From JAMQKA01 sp043951865 (lineage in GTDB: Bacteria; Bacteroidota; Rhodothermia; Balneolales; Balneolaceae): a DNA stretch of 64,000 bases. The first letter of the stretch is position 1; the number at the start of each line of letters is the position of its first letter. The notes under the pieces are model-generated. The model did not search any database and was not told the DNA's origin. It saw nothing but the letters and a program-made list of their open reading frames with translations. The position numbers and the translations under genes are program-made. Shown here piece by piece: positions 18,401-27,245 of the stretch. Location: the NCBI RefSeq assembly GCF_043951865.1, contig NZ_JBINJF010000007.1:109452-173451 (forward strand). The letters are read 5' to 3'.

Positions 18401-19141
18401 TCAGGCAATAGCTTTTCTCCAGACGTTCAATTTTTCAAATGCCGGCAACATGCGCGAGCCGTACCAGCTAAACCATTCGCCTTCGACGAGCAGAATGCGG
18501 GTATCGGGCAGCTGTTCTTTTACTTCGTCTACATGTTTCTTTTTAAAAGGATAAGGCTCACTGCTGAGCAGAAGGAGGTCCGGGTCCCGCTGCCCGATCT
18601 GCTGGAGTGTTATTTGCGGGTATCGCTGCTGGTCGTCAAACACGTTGATCAACCGCCAGTGATCCATCACATCGCGGATGTAGGTATCCGCCCCGACCGT
18701 CATCCACGGGTCGCGCCATATGAGGTAGGCGGTGCGGAGCGGAGGTTCTTCGGGGCGCTGTTCCAGGGATGCGGCAATTTGGCCTGCCAGCTGATCCGAT
18801 TCCACCTCTTTACCAAACCGCTTGCCGATCTCGTGGATAGTGATCAGGGCATCTTCAATGGTCGTAATATCGGTCAGCATGACCTTGACATCCTTTTCCA
18901 GGCTCTTGATATCCTCTTTCCTGTTTTCCTCCCGGTTGGCCAGAATAATGTCAGGCACGGCTTTTTTTATCTCTTCCAGCCTGGGATTTTTGGTGCCCCC
19001 GAAAATCGGGATATCCTTGATTTCATCGGCCGGATGAATGCAAAAACGGGTGCGTCCCACCAGTCGTTCTTTTAAACCGAGGTGAATCAGCAGTTCCGTC
19101 AGGCTGGGCACCAGGCTGACGATACGTTGGTAAGTGCTCAT
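18401..19141 (-). CDS. BtuF-like helical-backbone metal receptor without signal peptide
   Basis: A 246-residue protein with the periplasmic cobalamin/iron-siderophore binding fold: RIVSLVPSLTELLIHLGL at the N-terminus, VGRTRFCIHP, GGTKNPRLEEIKKAVPDII, and the C-terminal lobe with AYLIWRDPWMTVGADTYIRD and LLLLSSEPYPF. No signal peptide precedes the domain, so it would stay in the cytoplasm unless the start is wrong; no in-frame upstream extension is evident. Signal-less members of this group are known as 'helical backbone metal receptors' of unclear role. No permease or ATPase neighbours it. Confidence 0.82.
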   Translation of the reverse strand: MSTYQRIVSLVPSLTELLIHLGLKERLVGRTRFCIHPADEIKDIPIFGGTKNPRLEEIKKAVPDIILANREENRKEDIKSLEKDVKVMLTDITTIEDALITIHEIGKRFGKEVESDQLAGQIAASLEQRPEEPPLRTAYLIWRDPWMTVGADTYIRDVMDHWRLINVFDDQQRYPQITLQQIGQRDPDLLLLSSEPYPFKKKHVDEVKEQLPDTRILLVEGEWFSWYGSRMLPAFEKLNVWRKAIA

Positions 19142-19273
19142 CCTGCTGTAGCTGTCGGGTTAGTGGTGATAGGGTTATCTGAAAACATGTAAATAGAATA
19201 TGGAGCTTAAAAGTGATTGGTAGAATTTGAATTTATTCCTGTTTCCGATTTAGTCCGTACCGGGGCGGCCATA

Positions 19274-20140
19274 TCAAAATTGCCGGACGACCGACACCAC
19301 CTGCCGGGCGTAGTGTCCGCCGAAAAGGTTCGCATGCACCAGCAGCGGGTAAAGATTATAGATATCCTTGCGGCTGTTAAAATCCGGGCTCAGGGGCCAC
19401 ACGTCATTATATGCCCTGTAAAATTCGGGAGAAAATCCGCCGAACATCTTCGTAAATGAGATCTCCATCTCCCTGTTGCCGTAATAAACAGCGGGATCGT
19501 AAATTGCGGCTTTTCCATCGGAGTTGAAAAAATAATTGCCCCCCCAGAGGTCGCCGTGCAGGAGGCTGGGCGGTTCATCCGGAAAAATACCGGGTAACCG
19601 TTGGTACATGCGCTGGAAGGAAGAGTGAACAGAACCCGAAAGCTTGCCGGCATCTACCGCCATGCTCACCTGTGGTTCCATCCGTTCCTGGATAAAAAAG
19701 TCGATCCACTCATCATGCCAGTAGTTGGACTGCGGCAGTTTGCCGATGTAGTTGTTGTGATCCAGTCCATACCGGGTGTGACGTGTCTTGTGCAGTGCCG
19801 CCAGCTCCCGCCCAAATGCTTTTGAAGAAGCGGGGCTGCCACTTCCCTCCTCTATATATTCCAGCAGGAGGTATCCCTTGTCGCCGTTGTAGGTGGCCTG
19901 CTCAATAACGCGAGGCACAATCAAGTCCGTTTCCGCAGAGCGCAGAAGTGCCAGTCCCCTGACCTCCTTGGCAAACAGATCGGCCTCGGTGGCGGTATTC
20001 CATTTCAGGAAACAGCGGCCCGTATCTTCCAGTTCAATCAGTGCGGCCTGGTTGATGCTTCCGCCGGAAACGCGCCTGCTGGAAGTGATGGACTGGCCGG
20101 TCTGTTCGACGATATGGTCTTTAAGAGAATCTGGAATCAT
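19274..20140 (-). CDS. Fructosamine kinase family protein
   Basis: A 288-residue fructosamine-3-kinase/ribulosamine kinase homologue. It phosphorylates sugar adducts on lysines, allowing deglycation. Motifs: VSGGSINQAALIEL near the N-terminus, CFLKWN with the ATP-binding Lys, LLLEYIEEGSGS hinge, ALHKTRHTRYGLDHNNYIG, the catalytic loop LLHGDLWGGNYFF and AIYDPAVYYGNREMEIS. Length matches the family. It lies 97 bp after the LMW phosphatase gene on the same strand, and bacterial FN3K genes frequently neighbour LMW phosphatase genes, which supports a shared role in protein repair. Confidence 0.9.
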   Translation of the reverse strand: MIPDSLKDHIVEQTGQSITSSRRVSGGSINQAALIELEDTGRCFLKWNTATEADLFAKEVRGLALLRSAETDLIVPRVIEQATYNGDKGYLLLEYIEEGSGSPASSKAFGRELAALHKTRHTRYGLDHNNYIGKLPQSNYWHDEWIDFFIQERMEPQVSMAVDAGKLSGSVHSSFQRMYQRLPGIFPDEPPSLLHGDLWGGNYFFNSDGKAAIYDPAVYYGNREMEISFTKMFGGFSPEFYRAYNDVWPLSPDFNSRKDIYNLYPLLVHANLFGGHYARQVVSVVRQF

Positions 20141-20142
20141 GT

Positions 20143-20193
20143 TGTTTTGTGGGTCTTGCGTCTTGCGTCTTGGGTCGTGGGTCTTGGGTCGGG
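20143..20193. repeat. Degenerate short direct repeats of a gtcttg(g/c) unit
   Basis: The gap between the fructosamine kinase and phosphatase genes contains several imperfect copies of a 7-10 bp gtcttggg-like unit. Similar drift-type repeats appear at 3813-3845 and 8436-8459 with other units. No coding function is visible. Confidence 0.45.
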
Positions 20194-20236
20194 AGCTTCA
20201 GCCCCAACCTTTAACTTTCGATCTTCACCCTCTTAT

Positions 20237-20752
20237 TTAATCTTCAATTTGTTGCTCAAGCTCGTCCAGCAGCGACTCGCAACTGCGTTTGACCACCTGG
20301 AATACATTCTCAAATCCCCGCATTCCCCCGTAGTAGGGATCGGGGACGGCTCCGTCTCCCGGTTGGGGATCAAACGAACGCAACAAGGTAATTTTATCGG
20401 AAAAGCGATCCTTTCGGTCCAGGCTCTGTATATTTTTAAGATTATCGTGATCCATTGCGAGAATAAGGTCGTAGTATTCCAGGTCCCCGTATTCAAATTT
20501 CCGGGCTCGCGACTGGAGCTGGACGCCGTACCTGCCGGCCACCTGCCGGCTGTTGCTGTTGGGGGATTCTCCCACATGATAAGCCGAAGTTCCAGCTGAG
20601 TCGATTTCAAAATAGACCTCTAAATTCCGCTCGTTGACCAGGTGCTGGAAAACGCCCTCAGCAGTGGGGCTGCGGCAAATATTCCCAAGGCATACAAAAA
20701 TGATTTTATACGGATTCTCTTTTGTTATCTCTTTCTCCAGGGCTGACTCCAT
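20237..20752 (-). CDS. Low molecular weight protein-tyrosine phosphatase
   Basis: A 171-residue LMW-PTP. The P-loop FVCLGNICRSPTAEG (C-x5-R) sits near residues 19-33, and the general-acid Asp is in AVPDPYYGG (~135). Relative to the ~155-residue norm there is a ~13-residue N-terminal extension. Cytoplasmic; substrates are phosphotyrosine proteins, possibly BY-kinases, or in FN3K-linked contexts sugar phosphates. It heads the two-gene minus-strand run with fructosamine kinase. Confidence 0.92.
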   Translation of the reverse strand: MESALEKEITKENPYKIIFVCLGNICRSPTAEGVFQHLVNERNLEVYFEIDSAGTSAYHVGESPNSNSRQVAGRYGVQLQSRARKFEYGDLEYYDLILAMDHDNLKNIQSLDRKDRFSDKITLLRSFDPQPGDGAVPDPYYGGMRGFENVFQVVKRSCESLLDELEQQIED

Positions 20753-21051
20753 AAGTCTGAAATATTTTCAGGTTCTTTTTTAATTCAAAATATGGCAAGC
20801 TGCACAAATCATCTTTTAACATCCCGCACAGGGTATAGGGATGCTTCACAGTCGTTCAAAGGTACGTTGCCAAATCAAAAAAATAAAAGCGATATATCGC
20901 TCTCTGCGTTCATCTACCTTGATTATTTATCTTCTAATCTGTTTTATTGGTCCACTGTTTCAACGATTTAGAATGAAATAATATGAACAGAACCGTCAAA
21001 TCTTGTATCTTAATCGCTATTTTCACCTGAATGTTCAATAACCTGGAGTGA

Positions 21052-21077
21052 TTTCACGTGGTAAAATGAACGTGAAA
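21052..21077 (+). promoter_or_regulatory. Inverted repeat in the ileS upstream region
   Basis: TTTCACGT (21052-21059) and ACGTGAAA (21070-21077) form a perfect 8-bp inverted repeat with a 10-bp spacer (GGTAAAATGA). A TATATTTC that resembles the TAnnTTTG -7 element follows at 21082-21089, so the dyad could be an operator overlapping the promoter. The rest of the 375-bp gap between the phosphatase gene and ileS shows no ORF or recognised RNA; no T-box is visible. Confidence 0.4.
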
Positions 21078-21128
21078 CTTTGTATATTTCAGGTTTTATA
21101 AAAATAATTGTCGACCAAAATCGACCTT

Positions 21129-24100
21129 ATGGCTAAACAGTTTGAAGAAGTAAAGCAGCTCAATTTTTCCAGGCTTGAAGTCGAAACGCTTAAGTGGTGG
21201 AAAGAGAATGAGATCTTTCGGAAAAGTGTGACAACGCGTGAAGAGGGAATCCCTTTCACCTTTTACGAGGGACCGCCCACAGCCAATGGCAAGCCGGGTA
21301 TTCACCATGTGATGTCCCGGACTGTGAAAGATCTTTTCTGCCGCTACAAAACGCTCAAGGGGTATAAAGTAGAGCGCAAGGCAGGATGGGACACGCATGG
21401 CCTGCCCGTGGAAATTGAAGTTGAAAAAGAGCTCGGTCTCGAGGGACGATCCCAGGTCGAGGAGTACGGCATCTCCAAATACAACGACCACTGCCGCAAA
21501 AGTGTACTCAAATACAAGGATCTGTGGGACCGCCTGACGAATCGCATGGCGTACTGGGTAGATCTCGACGACCCGTATATTACGTTTGAGAATGACTATA
21601 TCGAGTCTATATGGTGGGCATTCAAGACCCTTTTTGACAAGGATCTCGTTTACAAGGGATATAAAATTCAATGGTACTCCCCGGGCAGCGGAACCGTCCT
21701 CTCCTCGCATGAAGTGAGCCTGGGATATGAGGAAGTCCAGGATCCCTCCATCTTTGTGAAGTTTCAGCTGCGAATGTCGGAAGACACCTATTTCCTGGCA
21801 TGGACGACCACCCCGTGGACAATCGTATCCAATATGGCGCTGGCAGTAAATCCGGAGCTGGATTACGCGAAAATAAAGCTTTCCGAGGGGGACCGCACCG
21901 AATATTACATCCTGGCCAAAGATTGTATTGAAGAGACGATCGATCATGAATACGAAATTGTAGAGGAGTACAAGGGCAAAGACCTGGTCGGCTGGACCTA
22001 TGATCCCGTATTTGAATATGCCCTGGAAGAGCACGACCGGGATGACGCCTGGAGGGTTATCCCGGCAGAATATGTGACGACCGAGGAGGGAACCGGCGTG
22101 GTACACACCGCCCCTGCTTTTGGTGCCGATGACTTCGATACCTGCAAGGAGGCCGGCATCCCGATGTTTAACCCGATCGACGAGGATGGGAAGTTTACCG
22201 AACAGGCGCCTGATTTTGAAGGCCAGTGGTTCAAAGACGCCGACAAGGAGATCTCGCGCGCCATCAAGGACAAGTATCTGATGTACAAGCACGAGACCTA
22301 TGTGCACAACTATCCGTTTGACTGGCGCAAGGGCACGCCGCTGATGTCGTACCCGGTGGAATCGTGGTTTATCCGCACCACTGATGTGAAAGACAAGATG
22401 GTGAAGTACAATGCTGATATAAACTGGAAACCCCCGAGTACCGGCAGCGGCCGATTCGGGACGTGGCTGGAGAACAATGTGGACTGGGCGATATCCCGCC
22501 AGCGCTACTGGGGTACCCCGATTCCCCTTTGGGTCAGCGACAAAGATCCGGAATATGTGGAATGCATAGGAAGTGTGGAGGAGCTCAGGAAAAAGGCGGG
22601 GCTCGCTGATGACGAAGAGATCGACCTGCACCGCCCACATATCGATGAGCTAACTTGGGAGGGCCCGAATGGCGGAACGATGCGGCGCGTGCCCGACCTG
22701 CTGGATGTCTGGTTCGACTCCGGCGCCATGCCGTTTGCGCAGTGGCACTATCCATTCGAAAACAAGGAGCGTTTCAAGACCAATTTCCCGGCCGACTTCA
22801 TCGCTGAGGGAGTAGACCAGACGCGCGGCTGGTTTTATACCCTGCACGCGCTGGGTACCATGCTGTTTGATGAACCCGCGTATAAAAATGTCGTCTCCAA
22901 CGGACTTGTGCTCGACGCGGAGGGCAACAAGATGAGCAAGTCGAAGGGGAACACCGTGGAGCCGTTTGAGGTCATACAAAAGTTCGGCGCAGATACGGTC
23001 CGCTGGTATATGATGAGTAACTCATCTCCCTGGGAGAACCTGAAATTCAGTGAGGAGGGGCTCCGGGAAACCCAGCGAAAGTTTTTTAATACACTGGTCA
23101 ACACCTACTCGTTTTTTGCCATGTATGCCAATATCGACGGGTTTACCTACTCCGGTTCCCCGATTCCGGCCACCGATCGACTGGAGATGGATCGATGGGT
23201 GATCTCGAGGCTGAATACGGTGGTTAAAAAGGTAGATGAATTTCTTGATGACTACGAGCCCACCAAGGCGGCCCGCGAAATCGAGGGGTTTGTCGAAGAG
23301 CTAAGCAACTGGTATGTGCGTCGCAACCGCCGGCGCTTTTGGAAAGAGGGCAAAAGCCTGGATAAAACGGCTGCCTATCAAACGTTGTATGAGTGCCTGT
23401 TGGATGTTTCCAAGCTGATTAGCCCGATCGCCCCGTTTTTGGGAGAGTGGCTGTATCAGCAGCTCAATGACGTTACGAATGAAGATGAAGAGTCGGTCCA
23501 CCTCTCTTTTTATCCTACTGTGGAAGAAACCGCTATTGACAAGTCGCTGGAGCACCGGATGGAGATGGCGCGCCAGATCTCGTCAATGGTGCTCAGCCTG
23601 CGAAATAGAATTGAGATCAACGTGCGCCAGCCGCTGCAGCGTATCATACTGCCGATCGAGAACGATGAGGAACGGCAGGCGGTAGAATCGGTCAAAGGTA
23701 TTATCCTGGACGAAGTGAACGTTAAAGAGGTACAGTTTGTAGATGATGACTCCGGGATTGTCCGGAAATCCGCCAAACCCAACTTCCCCGTTCTGGGTAA
23801 AAAGATGGGTAAAAAGATGAAATCCATTACCCCGAAAGTTCAGGACTTAAACACTGAAGAGATTACCAAATTTGAACAAACTGGCTCTATTGAGCTGGAT
23901 CTGGGCGAAGAGGGCGTCGTTCGGCTGGGCAGCGAAGATCTTGAAATTAGCCGTACCGGGCTTGAAGGCTGGTCGGTGGAAACGGAAAACGGCCTGAGCG
24001 TTGCGCTCGATACCGAACTTTCTGCCGAGCTCATCCGTGAAGGGCTGGCCCGCGAATTTGTCAACCGGATCCAAAATATGAGGAAAGAAGCCGATTTTGA

Positions 24101-24299
24101 TGTTGTTGATCGCATTATGATCGGCTTTGAAGGATCGGAGACGCTTGAAAATGCCGTAGAGTCGATGGATGAATATATTAAAAGTGAAACCCTCGCAGAA
24201 AAGATAACCTCAGAAGAACTCGATGTATTTGACTTTGTAAAAACATGGGAGATTGGTGAAGAAGATTGTACAATCTCCATAAGACGAAACCCTAACTAA
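21129..24299 (+). CDS. ileS: Isoleucyl-tRNA synthetase
   Basis: A 1056-residue class I synthetase that charges tRNA-Ile, with CP1 editing. I start at the ATG at 21129 (MAKQFEEVKQ); an in-frame TTG at 21108 is also possible. The HIGH-type motif lies in PTANGKPGIHHVMSRTVKD (~55), KMSKS is in GNKMSKSKGNTVEPFEVI (~600), and DVWFDSGAMPFAQWHYP and the anticodon-binding helix bundle follow. The editing domain includes WTTTPWTIVSN. At ~1050 residues this is the long form, without the C-terminal zinc finger of short IleS. It is followed 17 bp later by the DksA-like gene and then lspA, a common ileS-dksA-lspA order. Confidence 0.96.
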   Translation: MAKQFEEVKQLNFSRLEVETLKWWKENEIFRKSVTTREEGIPFTFYEGPPTANGKPGIHHVMSRTVKDLFCRYKTLKGYKVERKAGWDTHGLPVEIEVEKELGLEGRSQVEEYGISKYNDHCRKSVLKYKDLWDRLTNRMAYWVDLDDPYITFENDYIESIWWAFKTLFDKDLVYKGYKIQWYSPGSGTVLSSHEVSLGYEEVQDPSIFVKFQLRMSEDTYFLAWTTTPWTIVSNMALAVNPELDYAKIKLSEGDRTEYYILAKDCIEETIDHEYEIVEEYKGKDLVGWTYDPVFEYALEEHDRDDAWRVIPAEYVTTEEGTGVVHTAPAFGADDFDTCKEAGIPMFNPIDEDGKFTEQAPDFEGQWFKDADKEISRAIKDKYLMYKHETYVHNYPFDWRKGTPLMSYPVESWFIRTTDVKDKMVKYNADINWKPPSTGSGRFGTWLENNVDWAISRQRYWGTPIPLWVSDKDPEYVECIGSVEELRKKAGLADDEEIDLHRPHIDELTWEGPNGGTMRRVPDLLDVWFDSGAMPFAQWHYPFENKERFKTNFPADFIAEGVDQTRGWFYTLHALGTMLFDEPAYKNVVSNGLVLDAEGNKMSKSKGNTVEPFEVIQKFGADTVRWYMMSNSSPWENLKFSEEGLRETQRKFFNTLVNTYSFFAMYANIDGFTYSGSPIPATDRLEMDRWVISRLNTVVKKVDEFLDDYEPTKAAREIEGFVEELSNWYVRRNRRRFWKEGKSLDKTAAYQTLYECLLDVSKLISPIAPFLGEWLYQQLNDVTNEDEESVHLSFYPTVEETAIDKSLEHRMEMARQISSMVLSLRNRIEINVRQPLQRIILPIENDEERQAVESVKGIILDEVNVKEVQFVDDDSGIVRKSAKPNFPVLGKKMGKKMKSITPKVQDLNTEEITKFEQTGSIELDLGEEGVVRLGSEDLEISRTGLEGWSVETENGLSVALDTELSAELIREGLAREFVNRIQNMRKEADFDVVDRIMIGFEGSETLENAVESMDEYIKSETLAEKITSEELDVFDFVKTWEIGEEDCTISIRRNPN

Positions 24300-24316
24300 G
24301 ACGAGAGTGCAAGCTT

Positions 24317-24727
24317 ATGGCAGCTGCAAAGAAAAGTGACAATGAAAAAAAGGAGCGTATTTCTCCTTATACAGACGAAGAACTTGAATATTTTAAAGAA
24401 ATAATTATAAAGAAAAGAGACGAGGCCACCCAGGAGCTGGAATCCCTGCAAAACTCTCTTAAAGAGAGTATGGAAAATGCTTCTGATGAATCGGCCTACT
24501 CGTTTCATATGGCAGACGCCGGAACAGATGCCCAGGAGCGCGAAAAAACGTATATGCTCTATAACCGGACCCGAAAGTTTATCCGGTACCTGGACGATGC
24601 CCTGAAACGCATAGAAAACAAGACCTACGGTGTATGCAAGGTAACGGGTAAAAAGATCTCCAAAGGTCGTCTTGAGGCCGTTCCCCATACCCAGCTCAGT
24701 ATTGAAGCCAAGTTAAAACGTCGCTAA
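24317..24727 (+). CDS. TraR/DksA family protein with degenerate zinc finger
   Basis: A 136-residue protein with the DksA-like coiled coil (YFKEIIIKKRDEATQELESL ... residues ~22-85) and a C-terminal finger region GVCKVTGKKISKGRLEAVPHTQ. Only one of the four usual Cys ligands remains, so zinc is unlikely to be bound in the classical way. DksA proteins enter the RNA polymerase secondary channel and modulate promoters with ppGpp. The acidic tip residues sit in MADAGTDAQEREKT. It lies between ileS and lspA and is probably co-transcribed with both. Confidence 0.87.
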   Translation: MAAAKKSDNEKKERISPYTDEELEYFKEIIIKKRDEATQELESLQNSLKESMENASDESAYSFHMADAGTDAQEREKTYMLYNRTRKFIRYLDDALKRIENKTYGVCKVTGKKISKGRLEAVPHTQLSIEAKLKRR

Positions 24728-24752
24728 CTATTAAAAGTGTTGGTTACGGTTC

Positions 24753-25475
24753 TTGAAAAGAAATAAACTCATTGTTCTCTGGATACCAGCCCTGGTCATT
24801 GTGACTCTTGATCAGGTTACCAAGCATTTGGTGCGCACCACGCCTTCTGTACAGAATTGGGATATTATCCCGGGCTGGCTCTCTTTTCACTATACCCAAA
24901 ACCCGGGTATGGCCCTGGGTATGGACTGGATCAGCACCCCGGCAATCAGCTCAATTGCGATAGTGGCAACAATCGGCATTATTGTGTACATCCTCCGTTC
25001 CCTTGAACACGCGAACCTGGGATACCTGGCATGTATGGGACTGGTGCTGGGCGGGGCGTTCGGAAATATTATTGACCGCCTGGTTATGGGCTATATTGAG
25101 TCATATGGTGGAATTCTCGAAGGTCACGTCATCGATTTTATTCACTTTACCCTGCGCATTGACGGATATCCCGTCTTTCCCTATATCTTTAATGTGGCGG
25201 ATATCGCAATTAGTATAGCGATAATCTCTCTCCTGCTTTTTCACCAGCGTATTTTGCCGGTTCCGCCCGAAGAGCGGTATGACGACGATGACCAGGATTC
25301 AGAGCGTGAAACCCCGGGCTCGAAACAAGCAGCGGCCCCGGCTGGTGGTGGAATTTCCATTGAACCTGGACCAGGAGACGTGGATATCGAGAGAGAAGAG
25401 AGGTCGTCAGATTCAGAGGGAGAGAGGTTTGCACCAGGTACCGATCCGGCGGATCAGCGCAATTCCACCGACTAA
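24753..25475 (+). CDS. lspA: Lipoprotein signal peptidase (signal peptidase II) with long hydrophilic tail
   Basis: A 240-residue aspartic membrane protease that cleaves lipoprotein signal peptides. It shows four transmembrane helices and the catalytic Asp motifs GNIIDRLVMGYI and FNVADIAISIAI. The core ends near residue 165; the last ~75 residues are highly charged (YDDDDQDSERE and repeats of acidic residues) and absent from typical ~160-residue LspA. The start is a TTG at 24753, with no upstream in-frame ATG. Its product processes the lipoproteins predicted elsewhere in this window. Confidence 0.92.
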   Translation: MKRNKLIVLWIPALVIVTLDQVTKHLVRTTPSVQNWDIIPGWLSFHYTQNPGMALGMDWISTPAISSIAIVATIGIIVYILRSLEHANLGYLACMGLVLGGAFGNIIDRLVMGYIESYGGILEGHVIDFIHFTLRIDGYPVFPYIFNVADIAISIAIISLLLFHQRILPVPPEERYDDDDQDSERETPGSKQAAAPAGGGISIEPGPGDVDIEREERSSDSEGERFAPGTDPADQRNSTD

Positions 25476-25540
25476 CGGCAGGCAGTATCTTACATCATAT
25501 TTTACAGGCATTGTATGTAACAGGGTGTAACGTGCCGCGA

Positions 25541-25662
25541 GATTTGCCCTCCGGCTGCGTTAAAGGGAAAATCGCCTGCTCAACGTACGAAAGTACATCT
25601 GCACGGCCATTTTGCCTTCGCCTTGCTGAAGAACAAATTTCTTGGTGAGAAATGCAGGCTAG
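25541..25662. repeat. Possible interspersed repeat overlapping the ribBA stop
   Basis: A ~120-bp block between lspA and ribBA contains a GTAC-GAAA-GTAC mini-hairpin (25585-25596) and an ATTTCT / AGAAAT hairpin near its right end, finishing in AATGCAGGCTAG. The cta at 25659-25661 is the ribBA stop on the minus strand, so the repeat supplies the stop codon and possibly a transcript end. I believe similar blocks occur as multi-copy intergenic repeats in other bacteria, but a genome search is needed to confirm. Confidence 0.4.
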
Positions 25663-26927
25663 TCGTCGGTGACAATACTCTCTAAAAATTCCGGACTGTG
25701 CGGGTCGATATCGTCCAGCTTCAGGTCGTGCCCCATCTTGTCGCGTTTCGTTTTGAGGTAACGGACATTTTCAGGGTAGGCGCCCACTTCTATGGGAACC
25801 CGTTCCACCATTTCCAGCCCGAAACTTTTTAGTCCAACACGCTTGACCGGGTTGTTGGTCATCAGGCGCAGCTTGGTAACATCCAGCGAGCGCAGGATTT
25901 GGGCGCCGACGCCATAGTCGCGGTGGTCCGGTTCAAAGCCGAGTGCCTCATTGGCTTCCACCGTATCCATGCCTTGTTCCTGGAGCTTGTAGGCCTTCAG
26001 CTTGTTGACAAGCCCGATTCCGCGGCCCTCCTGATTCATGTAGAGTACCACACCCTGTCCCTCCTTTTCTACGGTCAGCAGTGCCTGGTGCAGTTGTTCG
26101 CCGCAATCGCACCGCTTGGAGCCAAAAATGTCGCCGGTCATACAGGAGGAGTGTACGCGAACCAGCACGGGGTCGCCCTCATCCCATTCTCCCTTGACGA
26201 GTGCAAGGTGGTGATCTCCAGTCAGGCGCTCCTGGAAAGCGTGCAGGGTGAAGTTGCCATAAATAGTGGGCAGGTTGACATCCACAATTTTGCGCACCAG
26301 CGATTCATTCTGCATCCGGTAAGCGATCAGGTCTTTTATGGAGATCAGCTTCATATCGAACTCCTCGGCGATCTCCACCAGGTCCGGCAGCCGGGCCATC
26401 TCCCCGTTGTCCTTCATAATTTCACAGATCACACCGGCCGGTTTCAGTCCCGCCAGCCGGGCAAGGTCGATGGAGGCCTCGGTATGTCCGGCGCGGCGCA
26501 GAACGCCTCCCTCCGTACTGATAAGGGGAAAAATATGGCCGGGACGCCGAAATTCAGCAGGCCGGGCGTTATCCTTGATGAGTTCCAGGATGGTGTTGGC
26601 ACGGTCGGAAGCCGAGATACCCGTGCTGTTGGTCTCCTTGTGGTCAACCGATACCGTGAATGCGGCTTCGTCGGGATCGGCCCCTTCGGTAACCATGTAG
26701 TCAAGGTCCATTTCATAGGCTTTTTGGCGGGTAATGGGTACGCAGATCAGCCCCCGCCCGTGCTTGGCCATCAGGTTCACCGCTTCCGGGGTGACTTTTT
26801 CCGCGGCCATAATGAAATCGCCTTCATTTTCGCGATCTTCGTCATCGGCGACGATGACCATGCGACCTTGCTTAATATCTTCGACAGCGGATTCAATGCT
26901 GTCGAAGGAGACGTTTTCGGACGTCAT
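25659..26927 (-). CDS. ribBA: Bifunctional 3,4-dihydroxy-2-butanone 4-phosphate synthase / GTP cyclohydrolase II
   Basis: A 422-residue fusion that catalyses both entry reactions of riboflavin synthesis. The RibB half (~1-205) carries VIVADDEDRENEGDFIMAAE, TGISASDRANTI and the HxxE region RRAGHTEASIDLARLAG. The RibA half (~206-405) carries HSSCMTGDIFGSKRCDCGEQL with the three zinc cysteines and YMNQEGRGIGLVNKLKAY. Length is typical. No FMN riboswitch is visible upstream, since yajC starts only 6 bp away; yajC and ribBA are probably one transcript. Confidence 0.96.
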   Translation of the reverse strand: MTSENVSFDSIESAVEDIKQGRMVIVADDEDRENEGDFIMAAEKVTPEAVNLMAKHGRGLICVPITRQKAYEMDLDYMVTEGADPDEAAFTVSVDHKETNSTGISASDRANTILELIKDNARPAEFRRPGHIFPLISTEGGVLRRAGHTEASIDLARLAGLKPAGVICEIMKDNGEMARLPDLVEIAEEFDMKLISIKDLIAYRMQNESLVRKIVDVNLPTIYGNFTLHAFQERLTGDHHLALVKGEWDEGDPVLVRVHSSCMTGDIFGSKRCDCGEQLHQALLTVEKEGQGVVLYMNQEGRGIGLVNKLKAYKLQEQGMDTVEANEALGFEPDHRDYGVGAQILRSLDVTKLRLMTNNPVKRVGLKSFGLEMVERVPIEVGAYPENVRYLKTKRDKMGHDLKLDDIDPHSPEFLESIVTDD

Positions 26928-26933
26928 AATAAC

Positions 26934-27245
26934 TCAGTTGTTCTTATTGGGATTTACGTCAGTAATGGAATTTTTGGTAAATCGTACTTTTACATCGGTA
27001 TCGACCTCCGCCAATACTGAATCATCCTCAACACTTGTAACCTTGGCAATAATTCCACCTGACGTTACAATTTTGTCGCCCTTTTCAATGTTTGAAACTT
27101 TTTCCTGAATCTCTTTCTGCTTCTTTTGTTGCGGCCGGATAATGAAAAAATAGAACACCGCAAAAATAAGACCAATAAAAATCAGGTTCATCCACCCCGC
27201 ATCTTCAGGCGATCCGGTTAACAGTAAAAAGAATAACGATAGCAT
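26934..27245 (-). CDS. yajC: Preprotein translocase subunit YajC
   Basis: A 103-residue single-pass inner-membrane protein associated with SecDF. A hydrophobic segment (MNLIFIGLIFAVFYFFIIRP, ~19-38) is followed by QQKKQKEIQEKVSNIEKGDK and the small beta domain with VTSGGIIAKVTSV. The ribBA start lies 6 bp after its stop. Confidence 0.9.
   Translation of the reverse strand: MLSLFFLLLTGSPEDAGWMNLIFIGLIFAVFYFFIIRPQQKKQKEIQEKVSNIEKGDKIVTSGGIIAKVTSVEDDSVLAEVDTDVKVRFTKNSITDVNPNKNN

Noticed and set aside
20753..21107. T-box leader for ileS
   Set aside because: No T-box core sequence or specifier stem could be found.
21096..22640. 514-codon minus-strand frame opposite ileS
   Set aside because: Mirror reading of the ileS coding strand; no domain and ileS is unambiguous.
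25899..27020. 373-codon plus-strand frame over ribBA
   Set aside because: Antisense shadow of a highly conserved enzyme.
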